Assembly: GCA_947475245.1 (NCBI GenBank)
Contig: CANJLW010000013.1
Coordinates: 1 to 64,000, forward strand
DNA from: Acetobacteraceae bacterium
GTDB taxonomy: Bacteria > Pseudomonadota > Alphaproteobacteria > Acetobacterales > Acetobacteraceae
Length of the DNA: 64,000 nucleotides
Reading direction: 5' to 3'
The notes under the pieces were generated by a model. That model worked only from the letters and a program-made list of their open reading frames with translations, had not been told where the DNA came from and did not search any database. The position numbers and the translations under genes are program-made. Positions within the stretch are counted from its first letter, which is position 1; each line of letters starts with the position of its first letter. Below are positions 53,948-62,197 of this stretch, one piece after another.

Positions 53948-54580
53948 ATGTTCTACGAACCTCGCTCCGGCCACGGCCTGCCCCACGACCCGTTCAAGGC
54001 GATTATCGCGCCGCGACCGATCGGCTGGATTTCAACCGTCGATGCCCAGGGGCGTCCCAATCTCGCGCCCTATAGTTTCTTCAACGCCGTGCATTCCAAC
54101 CCGCCGATGCTGGCGTTTACCAGCGAGTCGATGAAGCACAGCGCCGCCAATGCCATCGCGAGCGGCGAGTTCGTCTTCAACCTCTGCACGCGGGCGCTGT
54201 TCGACGCGATGAACATATCCTCGGGCGATCAACCCGCCGGGGAGAGTGAGTTCGAGGCGGCGGGGCTGGCGATGGCGGCCTCGCGCATCGTCAAGGCCCC
54301 GCGCGTCGCGGTGTCCCCCGCCTCGCTCGAATGCCGCGTGGTCAGTTCGATGCAGTTGCAGGATGTCGACGCAAAGCCTGTGCAGGGCTGGTTGATCATC
54401 GGACAGGTCGTCGGCGTGCATATTGCCGAGGAATACATCCGCGACGGGCGCTTCGACACCGCCGCCGCCCAGCCGATCGCGCGCTGCGGCTATCGCGATT
54501 ATGCGACGGTGACAGAATTGTTCGAGGCAATGCGCCCGACCGACGGGGGCAGCTACGTCGCGGGGCAACCGGATCGGTAA
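53948..54580 (+). CDS. Flavin reductase-like (FMN-binding split barrel) protein
   Basis: A 210-residue flavoprotein of the flavin-reductase-like family. FKAIIAPRPIGWISTVDAQG is the signature, with NLAPYSFFNAVHSNPPML and KHSAANAI contributing to FMN binding. Homologues act as FMN reductases or flavoredoxins. ATG 53948 is preferred; an in-frame upstream extension of 32 residues is not family-like. It converges on the HI0933 flavoprotein. Confidence 0.88.
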   Translation: MFYEPRSGHGLPHDPFKAIIAPRPIGWISTVDAQGRPNLAPYSFFNAVHSNPPMLAFTSESMKHSAANAIASGEFVFNLCTRALFDAMNISSGDQPAGESEFEAAGLAMAASRIVKAPRVAVSPASLECRVVSSMQLQDVDAKPVQGWLIIGQVVGVHIAEEYIRDGRFDTAAAQPIARCGYRDYATVTELFEAMRPTDGGSYVAGQPDR

Positions 54581-54587
54581 GCCGGTT

Positions 54588-55760
54588 TCAGGCCGCCTCC
54601 CCCGCGCACCAACCGCTCGCCCAGGCCCACTGGAAGTTGTACCCGCCCAGCCAGCCCGTCACGTCGACGGCTTCGCCAATGACGAACAGCCCGGGGACGG
54701 CGTTGGCCTGGAGCGTGCGGGACGACAGGTCCGCGGTATCGACGCCGCCCAGGGTGACTTCCGCCTTGGCGTAGCCCTCGGTCCCCGCGGGCGTGACCGT
54801 CCAGGCCTTCAACCCCGCCGCCAGATCCAGCAACGCGCGATCCGGGGCGTCGGACAATGTGCCGCGCGCCAGGGCCGGCGGCAGGAACACATCCGCCATG
54901 CGCTGCGGCATTGCGTCGGACAGGATGCCGCGCAGGCCCGCCTTGGGGCGCTCGCGCTTACGCTGACGCAGAAAGTCCCCGTCCTGGTCCGGCAGCAGAT
55001 CGAGCACGATCCCCTGCCCCGCTTGCCAGTAAGACGAGATTTGCAGGATCGCCGGCCCCGACAGGCCGCGATGGGTGAACAACATGGCCTCTCGGAAGCG
55101 TCGCTTGCCGATGCCGACGACCACCGTCTGGGATACGCCGCTCAGGAATTCAGTGCGCGACAAATCCTCTCCGCCGAAGGTCAATGGCACCAGGCCGGGG
55201 CGGATGTCGGTCAGGCGCAGGCCGAACCGGCGCGCGAGATCGTGCGACAGTCCGGTCGCGCCCATTTTCGGGATCGACAGCCCGCCGGTGGCCAGCACGA
55301 CGCTCTCCGCGGCGATGTCGGATTGATCGGTTCGGACGTGGAAGCGGTCGGATTTCGAGACGTCACGCACCTGGGTGTTCAACCGCACGACGACGTTCGC
55401 CGCCTCACACTCCGCCAGCAACATGGCGACGATGGCGCGCGCCGATCCGTCGCAGAACAGTTGCCCCAGCGTCTTTTCGTGCCAGGGAATGCGGTGCTTT
55501 TCCACCAGGGCCAGGAAATCGCGGGCGGTGTAGCGCGACAACGCGGATTTGCAGAAATGCGGATTGCCGGAGATGAAGCGGTCGGGCGCGCATTGCAGGT
55601 TGGTGAAGTTGCAGCGCCCGCCGCCGGAGATCAGTATTTTCGCGCCGGCCCTGTCGGCGTGGTCCAGCACCAGCACGCGCCGCCCGCGTCGTCCGGCGGC
55701 GATGGCGCACATCAGCCCCGCCGCGCCGGCGCCCAGTATGACAACGTCGAACTGTTCCAA
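54588..55760 (-). CDS. HI0933-family FAD-dependent oxidoreductase (YhiN/BaiN-like)
   Basis: A 390-residue flavoprotein. The FAD motif is DVVILGAGAAGLMCAIAAGRRG at the N-terminus, followed by the diagnostic AKILISGGGRCNFTN. ATGGLSIPKMGATG and the C-terminal GLFVIGEAVDVTGWLGGYNFQWA complete the family. Its natural reaction is not established. TTG 55760 appears to be the start. Third gene of a run with a DegT aminotransferase and an epimerase, 7 bp downstream. Confidence 0.9.
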   Translation of the reverse strand: MEQFDVVILGAGAAGLMCAIAAGRRGRRVLVLDHADRAGAKILISGGGRCNFTNLQCAPDRFISGNPHFCKSALSRYTARDFLALVEKHRIPWHEKTLGQLFCDGSARAIVAMLLAECEAANVVVRLNTQVRDVSKSDRFHVRTDQSDIAAESVVLATGGLSIPKMGATGLSHDLARRFGLRLTDIRPGLVPLTFGGEDLSRTEFLSGVSQTVVVGIGKRRFREAMLFTHRGLSGPAILQISSYWQAGQGIVLDLLPDQDGDFLRQRKRERPKAGLRGILSDAMPQRMADVFLPPALARGTLSDAPDRALLDLAAGLKAWTVTPAGTEGYAKAEVTLGGVDTADLSSRTLQANAVPGLFVIGEAVDVTGWLGGYNFQWAWASGWCAGEAA

Positions 55761-55767
55761 TCCGCGA

Positions 55768-56904
55768 TCAGACCAGCGAACGCAAAACGGCGCAGGCGGT
55801 TTCGACCTGATCGTCCGTCAGTTCCGGGAACATCGGCAGACTCAGCACCTGTTCCGCCGCGATTTCGGTTTGCCGGCAGCCGGACGGTCCCAGCGCGACC
55901 CGACCGGCATAGGCGGGTTGCCGGTGGACGGGCTGCGGGTAGTGAATGCCCGATCCGATCCCGCCGTCACGCAGGCGGGCCTGCATCTCGGCACGCCGGT
56001 CTGTGCGCGTGACGTACAGATGGAACACATGGCCGGAGTCGTTCCGCCGCGCCGGGGCGGCAAGCGCCGAACCCGCCAGCGCGGCGTCAAACTGCGTTGC
56101 AATAGCGCCGCGACGGGCGTTGCCGGCATCGAGATGGCGCAGTTTCACCCGTAGAATGGCGGCCTGAAGCTCATCCAGGCGGCTGTTCACGCCGACGCTG
56201 TCGCTGATGTAGTGCTTGTGCCAGCCGTACTGGCGCAGCGCGGCGACTTCGGTCGCGCGATCGGGGTCGTGCATCACCACCGCGCCGCCATCGCCGAGCG
56301 CGCCGAGGTTCTTGGTCGGGTAGAAGCTGAACGTGGCGGCATCGCCGAAGGTGCCGACGGCCTGACCATGCAGGCGCGCGCCGTGCGCCTGCGCGCAATC
56401 CTCGATCAACGCGACGCCGTAGCGTCGGCAGAGCGCGACGATGGCGTCGAGGTCGGCGGGTTGGCCATAGAGATGCACGACCAGAACGGCCTTGATCGGC
56501 GGCAGGCCCGCGGGCGGATGGGCCAGCACCTCGGCCAGTTCGGCGGGGTCCATTGTGTAGTGCAGCGGATCGATGTCGATCAGCAGAGGCGTCGCGCCCG
56601 TCATCTCCACCGCCGCGACGGTCGCGACGGCGGTGTGCGAAACGGTGACGACGGTTGCGCCCGGCCCGATGCCCAATCCGCGCAGAGCCAAGGCGATGGC
56701 GTCGGTGCCGTTGGCGCAGCCGATCGCGGTGCCCGCGCCCAACCACGCGGCGTATTCGGCCTCAAAGGCGCGTACTTCCTGACCCAGGATGTACCACCCG
56801 GAGTTCAGCGCGCGGGCGACGGCGACGTCGATCTCCGTCTTCAGGGTCTGATAGCCGGCGCCGGGATTGGCCTGGGGAACAAGGATCGGGGGTGGGGTCG
56901 TCAC
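55768..56904 (-). CDS. DegT/DnrJ/EryC1/StrS sugar aminotransferase
   Basis: A 378-residue PLP enzyme that aminates a nucleotide-linked keto-sugar. The catalytic lysine is K198 (FSFYPTKNLGALGDGG). GCANGTDAIALAL and LIEDCAQAHGA provide phosphate and pyridine contacts, and RLDELQAAILRVKLRHLD is family-typical. GTG start 12 bp after the epimerase stop, so the two should act in sequence on one nucleotide sugar for polysaccharide, lipopolysaccharide or a natural product. Confidence 0.93.
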   Translation of the reverse strand: MTTPPPILVPQANPGAGYQTLKTEIDVAVARALNSGWYILGQEVRAFEAEYAAWLGAGTAIGCANGTDAIALALRGLGIGPGATVVTVSHTAVATVAAVEMTGATPLLIDIDPLHYTMDPAELAEVLAHPPAGLPPIKAVLVVHLYGQPADLDAIVALCRRYGVALIEDCAQAHGARLHGQAVGTFGDAATFSFYPTKNLGALGDGGAVVMHDPDRATEVAALRQYGWHKHYISDSVGVNSRLDELQAAILRVKLRHLDAGNARRGAIATQFDAALAGSALAAPARRNDSGHVFHLYVTRTDRRAEMQARLRDGGIGSGIHYPQPVHRQPAYAGRVALGPSGCRQTEIAAEQVLSLPMFPELTDDQVETACAVLRSLV

Positions 56905-56916
56905 GCTACGAAGCTC

Positions 56917-57888
56917 CTACAGGTAATCGCCGAGACGGGCACGGTACCAATCCAGCGTCCGGCCGACGCCTTCTTCCAACGACACCAGCGGCGACCAGCC
57001 GGTGGCGGCACGGAACGCGGAATCGTCGGCATGATAGCTGCCGATGTCGATGGCGGCGCGATCGGCGGGAAATTCCCGCGTCGTATAGTGCGCCGTCGGA
57101 CCGGCGAGGCGCACCACGAGTTCCGCCAGTTCATGGAGCGAGGTCGGGGGCGATCCGCCGATGTTATAGATGTTGCCGTGGCAGGCAGGGGTTTCGGCGG
57201 CGGCCAGGAACGCGGCGGTGACGTCGTCGACATAGGTCATGTCGCGCAGCTGCGCGCCGCCCCAGACCTCGAACGGGCGGGCTTCCAGAACGCAGCGCAG
57301 CCAGATGCCCAGGAAGGTCTGGCGGGCATCGCGCACCCGCAGGCGCGGGCCATAGCAGTTGGTCAGGCGCAGCGACACGACCGGGCGGCCGCGCACGCGG
57401 TGTTCCAGCAGCCAGTACTGCTCCCCGGCGAATTTCGACACGCCGTTGGCGTCGGGCGGGGCGACGGGTTGGGATTCATCGACCGGCAGTTTCACGACCC
57501 GGCCGTAGAACTGCCGGGTAGAGGCATGCACCACCACGGCATCCGGGGCAGCCTCGCGCGCCGCCTGGATCAGGCGCACCTGCGCGACGGCGTTGATCGC
57601 CATGTCCGCCAGCGGATCGGCCTGCCCGCCCATATGGCTGGTTTGCGCCGCCAGGTTGAAGATCGCCGCCGCGCCCTCGCACAAGGGACGCAGGTCGATC
57701 TCGCGGATGTCGCCGCGCACCAGTTCGACATTGGCGCCGTCGAGATTGCGCGTATTGGCGCCGCCGCCGAACAGGAACCCGTCGAGCGCGGTCACGCGCG
57801 CACCGCGCGCCGCCAACGCGTGGCAAAGATTGGAACCGAGAAAACCGGCCCCGCCGGTCACCAGCACCCTACGCCCTGTCCAGTCCAT
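56917..57888 (-). CDS. NAD-dependent nucleotide-sugar epimerase/dehydratase
   Basis: A 323-residue extended SDR with the cofactor loop VTGGAGFLGSNL (residues about 10-21). The usual YxxxK active site reads N148-G-V-S-K152 (PPDANGVSKFAGEQYW), so the catalytic tyrosine position holds Asn. RLTNCYGPRLRVRDARQTFL and RDMTYVDDVTAAFL are intact. I recall an epimerase subfamily with an NGxxK variant, so the change may be normal for it. Paired with the aminotransferase. Confidence 0.88.
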   Translation of the reverse strand: MDWTGRRVLVTGGAGFLGSNLCHALAARGARVTALDGFLFGGGANTRNLDGANVELVRGDIREIDLRPLCEGAAAIFNLAAQTSHMGGQADPLADMAINAVAQVRLIQAAREAAPDAVVVHASTRQFYGRVVKLPVDESQPVAPPDANGVSKFAGEQYWLLEHRVRGRPVVSLRLTNCYGPRLRVRDARQTFLGIWLRCVLEARPFEVWGGAQLRDMTYVDDVTAAFLAAAETPACHGNIYNIGGSPPTSLHELAELVVRLAGPTAHYTTREFPADRAAIDIGSYHADDSAFRAATGWSPLVSLEEGVGRTLDWYRARLGDYL

Positions 57889-57947
57889 GTAACCTCCGAT
57901 CAGCGAGGATCGTTGTAGCGAAGCATGATGGCGATACTATGGGGAAT

Positions 57948-58901
57948 CTATGGAGAATCAGGCGGCCGGTGCGGCGGCGTCCGACTGTCCGGCCCGGCGC
58001 TGCGCATGATCTCGCTGAACCCGAACAGCAGCATCAGCACGCCGCAGACCACTTCCGCCCCGCTCAACGCCCGCACAAGGTAGGAAACCGGCGCAATATC
58101 GCCGAAGCCCAGCGTCGTGATGGTCGCGACGCTGAAATACAGGGCCTCGATAAAGCTGATCCGCGCGGGATCGCCCTGCAGGCTGAATTGCGGCATCGGC
58201 GTGGTCAGATCCGCGATTCGGTAGAAGCAGGCGAAGATCACCACGATCAGGGAATAGAACGTCAGGAACGCCAGGATCGGCATCACGAGGCGGTCGAGCC
58301 GCGCGGCCACGCTTTCGAATACGACGGCGACATCGACCATCACCAGCACCACGTCGCGCACCGCGACGACCACGAAGACCGTCACCAGCGACATGGCGGC
58401 CAGCAGTGCCAGCCCCTGTTCGTCCGGCCCGAGCGACAGGCGCGGCAACGCGAAGGACGCCGCGCCCACGGCCATGGTCGCGAACAGCCAACGCGTCAGG
58501 CGCGGCAAATGATCGAGATCGCGGACCTGACGCGCATTGATCAGGCTGAACACCCGGCGGCGGCGCATAAAGCAGCTGCCCAGAAAACCCAGCACCGGCA
58601 GCGCGCGCGCCAGCATGGTCGGGCCATGCGGGGCGGCGGCGAAATTGGCTTCCGAAAAGAACTCAAACAAACACGCGTAGATCGCCAGAAAGTTCGCGAC
58701 CGTCATGCCGAAATGCGCGCCGCCGGGAAACAGCAGATAGAAGAACCCAAAGCCGAGCGTGGAGGTTCCGATCAGCGCGACGGTCAGCGGCCAGTCGGCA
58801 CCGATCGCGACGGCGACAAGGCCGACCAGCGCGACCGTGAACACGATCGATTGCAGCCAGTGCTCGTCCAGGCGGCGGGTACGCTTGCGGGTTTGTGTCA
58901 C
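57948..58901 (-). CDS. Two-pore-domain-like potassium/ion channel protein
   Basis: A 317-residue membrane protein. Several N-terminal helices (WLQSIVFTVALVGLVAVAIGA, WPLTVALIGTSTLGFGFFYLLF and others) precede a C-terminal pore module. That module is a helix, a pore loop with the selectivity filter TLGFGDIAP (about residues 262-270), and a last helix. The preceding ALYFSVATITTLGFGD is the classical ion-channel pattern. No RCK or cyclic-nucleotide domain is attached. Its GTG start overlaps the RidA stop by 4 bp. Confidence 0.83.
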   Translation of the reverse strand: MTQTRKRTRRLDEHWLQSIVFTVALVGLVAVAIGADWPLTVALIGTSTLGFGFFYLLFPGGAHFGMTVANFLAIYACLFEFFSEANFAAAPHGPTMLARALPVLGFLGSCFMRRRRVFSLINARQVRDLDHLPRLTRWLFATMAVGAASFALPRLSLGPDEQGLALLAAMSLVTVFVVVAVRDVVLVMVDVAVVFESVAARLDRLVMPILAFLTFYSLIVVIFACFYRIADLTTPMPQFSLQGDPARISFIEALYFSVATITTLGFGDIAPVSYLVRALSGAEVVCGVLMLLFGFSEIMRSAGPDSRTPPHRPPDSP

Positions 58902-59248
58902 GGGATGGCGGCGATGCCCGTGATCTCTACCTTCCAGGCGGGATCGACCAGCCTGGCCTCTACCGTGGCGCGCGCCGGCTTGTTGGCGGTATCGAGCCAG
59001 GCGTCCCACGCCCGGTTCATCGCCGCGACGTCGGCGATATCCGCGACGAAGACCTGGCACATCAGCAGGCGGGATTTATCCGTCCCGGCTTCCGCCAGCA
59101 GCGCGTCGATCTGGCGCAGGATGTCGGCGGTCTGGCCTTCGGCGTCGAGGGACGGGTCGTCGGCCACCTGACCGGCGAGATAGACGGTCTTGCCATGGAT
59201 CACGGCACCGGACAGGCGTTGTTCGGGTTGCAGGCGGCGAATGGTCAT
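58898..59248 (-). CDS. RidA family protein
   Basis: A 116-residue YjgF/YER057c/UK114 protein; RidA enzymes hydrolyse reactive enamines/imines derived from amino acids. AGQVADDPSLDAEGQTADILRQID is the helical signature, and R and E of ARATVEARL are the substrate carboxylate-binding residues. A ggag site lies 9 nt before ATG 59248. Coupled to the ion channel gene (GTGA overlap), an odd pairing. Confidence 0.9.
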   Translation of the reverse strand: MTIRRLQPEQRLSGAVIHGKTVYLAGQVADDPSLDAEGQTADILRQIDALLAEAGTDKSRLLMCQVFVADIADVAAMNRAWDAWLDTANKPARATVEARLVDPAWKVEITGIAAIP

Positions 59249-59302
59249 CGAATGCTCTCCGTCGGGGAATGACGCAGGTTAGCCTGCTTCGACACCGCCG
59301 CG

Positions 59303-60148
59303 CTACGCGGCGGAGCGCCCGAACGGGATGATCCCGCCTTGTTCCAGCGCCAGACTGACGAACCACAGGGCACCCGCGGTCAGCACGATCGCGGGACCGG
59401 CGGGAATCTCGATATGATAGGACACCAGCAGGCCGAAAACCGAGGCCAGCACCGCCAGCGCGACCGACGATCGGATTTGACCGGACAGCGACAAGGACCA
59501 ATGCCGAGCGGCGATGGCCGGGAGCATCATGAGGCCGACGGACATGAGGGTGCCGAGGGCGACGAAGCCGGACACCACGCACAGCACCACCAACGCCAGA
59601 AACACCAGATGCGACAGGCCGCCGCCGCCGCCGGTCGCCGCGGTAAAGCCGGGATCGAGGCTTTCCATGATCAACGGGCGCCACAGGACGGCCAGGACCG
59701 GCAGGACGATCGTCGTGACCCCCGCCATGCAGTAAAGCGCCGTGTCGTCGACCGACAGCACGCTGCCGAACAGCAGATGCGTCAGATCAATCCCCCGCTG
59801 GAGGGAGACGATGGTCACGCCGATTGCCAACGCGATCAGATAAATCCCGGCGAACTGGCTGTCTTCCCGCCCATTGGTATTGCGGCTCAGCCAGCCCGCC
59901 AACAGCGCGACCGCGAGACCCGCGAGAATACCGCCCAGGCCCATGGCCCAGACCGACAGTCCGGCAACGGCGGCCCCAAGGGCAATCCCCGGCAGGACGC
60001 CGTGTTGCAGCACGTCGCTCATGAGGCTCATGCGGCGGAGGACGAGAAAGACCCCCAAGGGTGGTCCCGCCACCGCCAACGCCAGGCATCCGGCCAGCGC
60101 CCGTCGCATGAATCCGAGCTCGAACGGCCCCAGCAACAGGTCGTACAT
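59303..60148 (-). CDS. znuB: Metal ABC transporter permease (ZnuB-like)
   Basis: A 281-residue ABC-3 family permease with about eight helices. Markers are GPPLGVFLVLRRMSLMSDVLQHGVLPGIA, QFAGIYLIALAIGVTIVS, and VALGTLMSVGLMMLPAIAARHW. It imports Zn2+ or Mn2+ together with the ATPase just upstream, whose TGA shares a base with this ATG. No periplasmic binding protein gene is adjacent, so the metal specificity is inferred from family resemblance alone. Confidence 0.9.
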   Translation of the reverse strand: MYDLLLGPFELGFMRRALAGCLALAVAGPPLGVFLVLRRMSLMSDVLQHGVLPGIALGAAVAGLSVWAMGLGGILAGLAVALLAGWLSRNTNGREDSQFAGIYLIALAIGVTIVSLQRGIDLTHLLFGSVLSVDDTALYCMAGVTTIVLPVLAVLWRPLIMESLDPGFTAATGGGGGLSHLVFLALVVLCVVSGFVALGTLMSVGLMMLPAIAARHWSLSLSGQIRSSVALAVLASVFGLLVSYHIEIPAGPAIVLTAGALWFVSLALEQGGIIPFGRSAA

Positions 60149-60888
60149 CAGGCGGCGTGGCGGCGCGACGTGCAGGCCCAGGCCATATGGAACAGGCCGG
60201 CGTGATGAAGGTTATGGTCGGTCAGCGCCTGCGCGGTCGGCCCCCAGGCGATGGCCTTCTGGGCCATCAGCAGGGTTTCCGGGAACACGTCGCGCACGAG
60301 ATCGAGGTCGTGCAGCACCACCACGACGGTTTGGCCGCGCTGATGCCAGGTCTTGACGATGGCGAGCAGGTCGCAGGCGGTGGTGGTATCGACCGCGCTG
60401 AAGGGTTCGTCGAGCAGCAGCACCGGGCAGTCGCGCAGCATCATGCGGGCGAACAGGACGCGCTGAAACTGACCGGCGGACAGATGTCCGATCGGGCGCC
60501 CGCCGTGATCCGGCAGACCGACCGCCGCCAGGGCATCGTCGACGGCGGAGCGCTGGCGCGCGGAAATGCCGCGAAACGATCCCAGCCGGCGGGTGAAACC
60601 CAGCGCGACGACATCGGCGCAGGCGATTGGAAAGTCTCGGTCAAGTTCGCTGCCCTGGGGCAGCAGCGCGATATCGCCGGCCGCCATGCCGCCGCGATCG
60701 ATGCGCCCGGCGGCGAGCGGTTGCAGCCCGACCAAAGCACGGATCAGCGTGGACTTGCCCGCGCCGTTCGGGCCGACGATCGCCGTCAACCCACCCGGCG
60801 CGAAGCACCCGGAAACCGAGCGCACGGCATCGCGCAGGCCATGGCGCAGCGTGACACCTTCGAGTTGGATTGCGCTTGCGGTTACCAT
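60148..60888 (-). CDS. znuC: Metal ABC transporter ATP-binding protein (ZnuC-like)
   Basis: A 246-residue ATPase with Walker A VGPNGAGKSTL, signature LSAGQFQRVLFAR, Walker B VLLLDEPFSAVD and the switch His in VVLHDLDL. ATG 60888 has a gggtggg ribosome site located inside the preceding 34-codon ORF; GTG 60897 is an alternative. Coupled to the permease by stop/start overlap. Confidence 0.9.
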   Translation of the reverse strand: MVTASAIQLEGVTLRHGLRDAVRSVSGCFAPGGLTAIVGPNGAGKSTLIRALVGLQPLAAGRIDRGGMAAGDIALLPQGSELDRDFPIACADVVALGFTRRLGSFRGISARQRSAVDDALAAVGLPDHGGRPIGHLSAGQFQRVLFARMMLRDCPVLLLDEPFSAVDTTTACDLLAIVKTWHQRGQTVVVVLHDLDLVRDVFPETLLMAQKAIAWGPTAQALTDHNLHHAGLFHMAWACTSRRHAA

Positions 60889-60986
60889 ATCGCCCACCCA
60901 ACGGCCGACCAGACGGCGACAAGAACAGCACCGACCACCGCGAGGCGCGGCCCAAGCCCAGCGGTCGGAGCGAGAGGATCGGTCAT
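60882..60986 (-). CDS. 34-residue single-helix leader/membrane peptide upstream of znuC
   Basis: A tiny ORF, MTDPLAPTAGLGPRLAVVGA then VLVAVWSAVGWAIW, with one strongly hydrophobic helix. Its TAA overlaps the znuC start region (znuC ATG at 60886-60888), so ribosomes finishing it could restart on znuC. No ribosome site precedes its ATG; a palindrome lies immediately upstream instead, hinting at a leaderless message. Function unknown, and a chance ORF is possible. Confidence 0.5.
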   Translation of the reverse strand: MTDPLAPTAGLGPRLAVVGAVLVAVWSAVGWAIW

Positions 60987-60987
60987 G

Positions 60988-61000
60988 GTTACTATATAAC
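60988..61000. promoter_or_regulatory. GTTA-n5-TAAC palindrome, candidate Zur operator
   Basis: gttactatataac (13 bp) is an inverted repeat directly abutting the ATG of the 34-codon ORF in front of znuCB. Zur sites in alphaproteobacteria, as I recall them, have a GTTATANNNTATAAC-like core, so it may be the zinc-responsive operator overlapping a promoter. Confidence 0.45.
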
Positions 61001-61038
61001 GTTCCACCGACCCGGATGCAAACCGGGTCAGACGGAAC
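61001..61038. terminator. Stem-loop between rseP and znuCB
   Basis: gacccgg (61009-61015) pairs perfectly with ccgggtc (61023-61029) around a 7-nt loop. An outer pairing gttcc/ggaac (61001-61005 with 61034-61038) extends it. It lies 10 bp after the rseP stop and before the palindrome, so it may end the rseP transcript. No T-tract follows on the minus strand. Confidence 0.5.
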
Positions 61039-61047
61039 GCAGTAGCC

Positions 61048-62163
61048 TTAGCCGATCAGACCGGCGACCCAGCGGAACAGGCCGATATGCGACAGATCGT
61101 TCCAGGTCGCGAAGATGAACAGGCTGGCCAGCACCGCGAGACCGGCGCGGAATCCATATTCCTGCGCCTTGGGCGGCAGCGGGCGACCGCGAATGGCCTC
61201 CGCCAGATAAAACAGCAGATGGCCGCCATCCAGGATCGGGATCGGGAACAGGTTGATCAGCCCAAGGTTCACCGACAGGACGGCAATGAACGAGATCAGG
61301 CTGGCGATCCCGAGTTCGGCGACCTGACCGGAGATTTGGGCGATGCGCAGCGGCCCGCCCAGTTCTTCGGTGCCGCGACGACCGGAAATCATTTGGGCAA
61401 CGCCGCTGAAGGTGTCGGCGGTGATGCTCCAGGTCTGCTTGACGCCGCCGACCAGGGCATCGACGGGGGCGACGGACTGGTATTCGACACGGCCGCCGCG
61501 CACGCCCAACAGCCCGGCCTGCTTGCCGCCGCCGGCATCGCGCGCGCCGGTCAGCACGGCCAGGGTTTTGGTTTCCGCGCCGCGCCTGACGACGATGCTC
61601 AGCGTGCGGGCGGGATTGGCGACGACGATCGTCTGAATATCTTCGAACGTGCGGATCGCCTTGCCGTCGATCGACTCGATCCGGTCTTCCGCCACAAGCC
61701 CGCCGCGGAAGGCGGCGGAGTCCGGCAGTACTTCGCCGATCACCGGCAGGGTCACGGGCCGGCCGACCGCCATGAACAGGGCGGTGAACAGCACCATCGC
61801 CAGCAGGAAATTCGCGATCGGCCCGGCGGCGACGATGATCGCGCGGGACAGCACGGTCTTTTCATGGAAGGTCCGGCCGGGAATCCAACTGGCGCGCACG
61901 GCGTCGGAGACATCTTCCGGGCGTTCCTGTCCGTGCATCTTCACGTAGCCACCCAGGGGCAGCCACGCGAGTTTCCAGACGGTGCCGGTTGAGTCCGTCC
62001 ACTGCGTGATGGATTTGCCGAAGCCGATCGAAAAGACCTCGACCTTTACCCCGCGCCACCGGGCGGCGAGGTAGTGGCCAAGTTCATGGATGAAGACCAG
62101 CACGCCCAGCACGACAACGAAGGCGGCGCCGGTACGGAGCACATCGGGAATGGCGTTCAGCAC
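61048..62163 (-). CDS. rseP: Site-2 protease RseP (RIP metalloprotease)
   Basis: A 371-residue inner-membrane zinc metalloprotease that cuts anti-sigma factors within the membrane and clears signal peptides. The zinc site is H26-E-L-G-H30 in the first helix (VFIHELGHYLAAR). A PDZ domain occupies about 120-200, and the second metal motif FPIPILDGGHLL is near 305-316. Downstream of dxr, as in most proteobacteria. Confidence 0.95.
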   Translation of the reverse strand: MLNAIPDVLRTGAAFVVVLGVLVFIHELGHYLAARWRGVKVEVFSIGFGKSITQWTDSTGTVWKLAWLPLGGYVKMHGQERPEDVSDAVRASWIPGRTFHEKTVLSRAIIVAAGPIANFLLAMVLFTALFMAVGRPVTLPVIGEVLPDSAAFRGGLVAEDRIESIDGKAIRTFEDIQTIVVANPARTLSIVVRRGAETKTLAVLTGARDAGGGKQAGLLGVRGGRVEYQSVAPVDALVGGVKQTWSITADTFSGVAQMISGRRGTEELGGPLRIAQISGQVAELGIASLISFIAVLSVNLGLINLFPIPILDGGHLLFYLAEAIRGRPLPPKAQEYGFRAGLAVLASLFIFATWNDLSHIGLFRWVAGLIG

Positions 62164-62197
62164 GGTGACGGGCCTTCTTTCAGTCTACCGCTCGATA

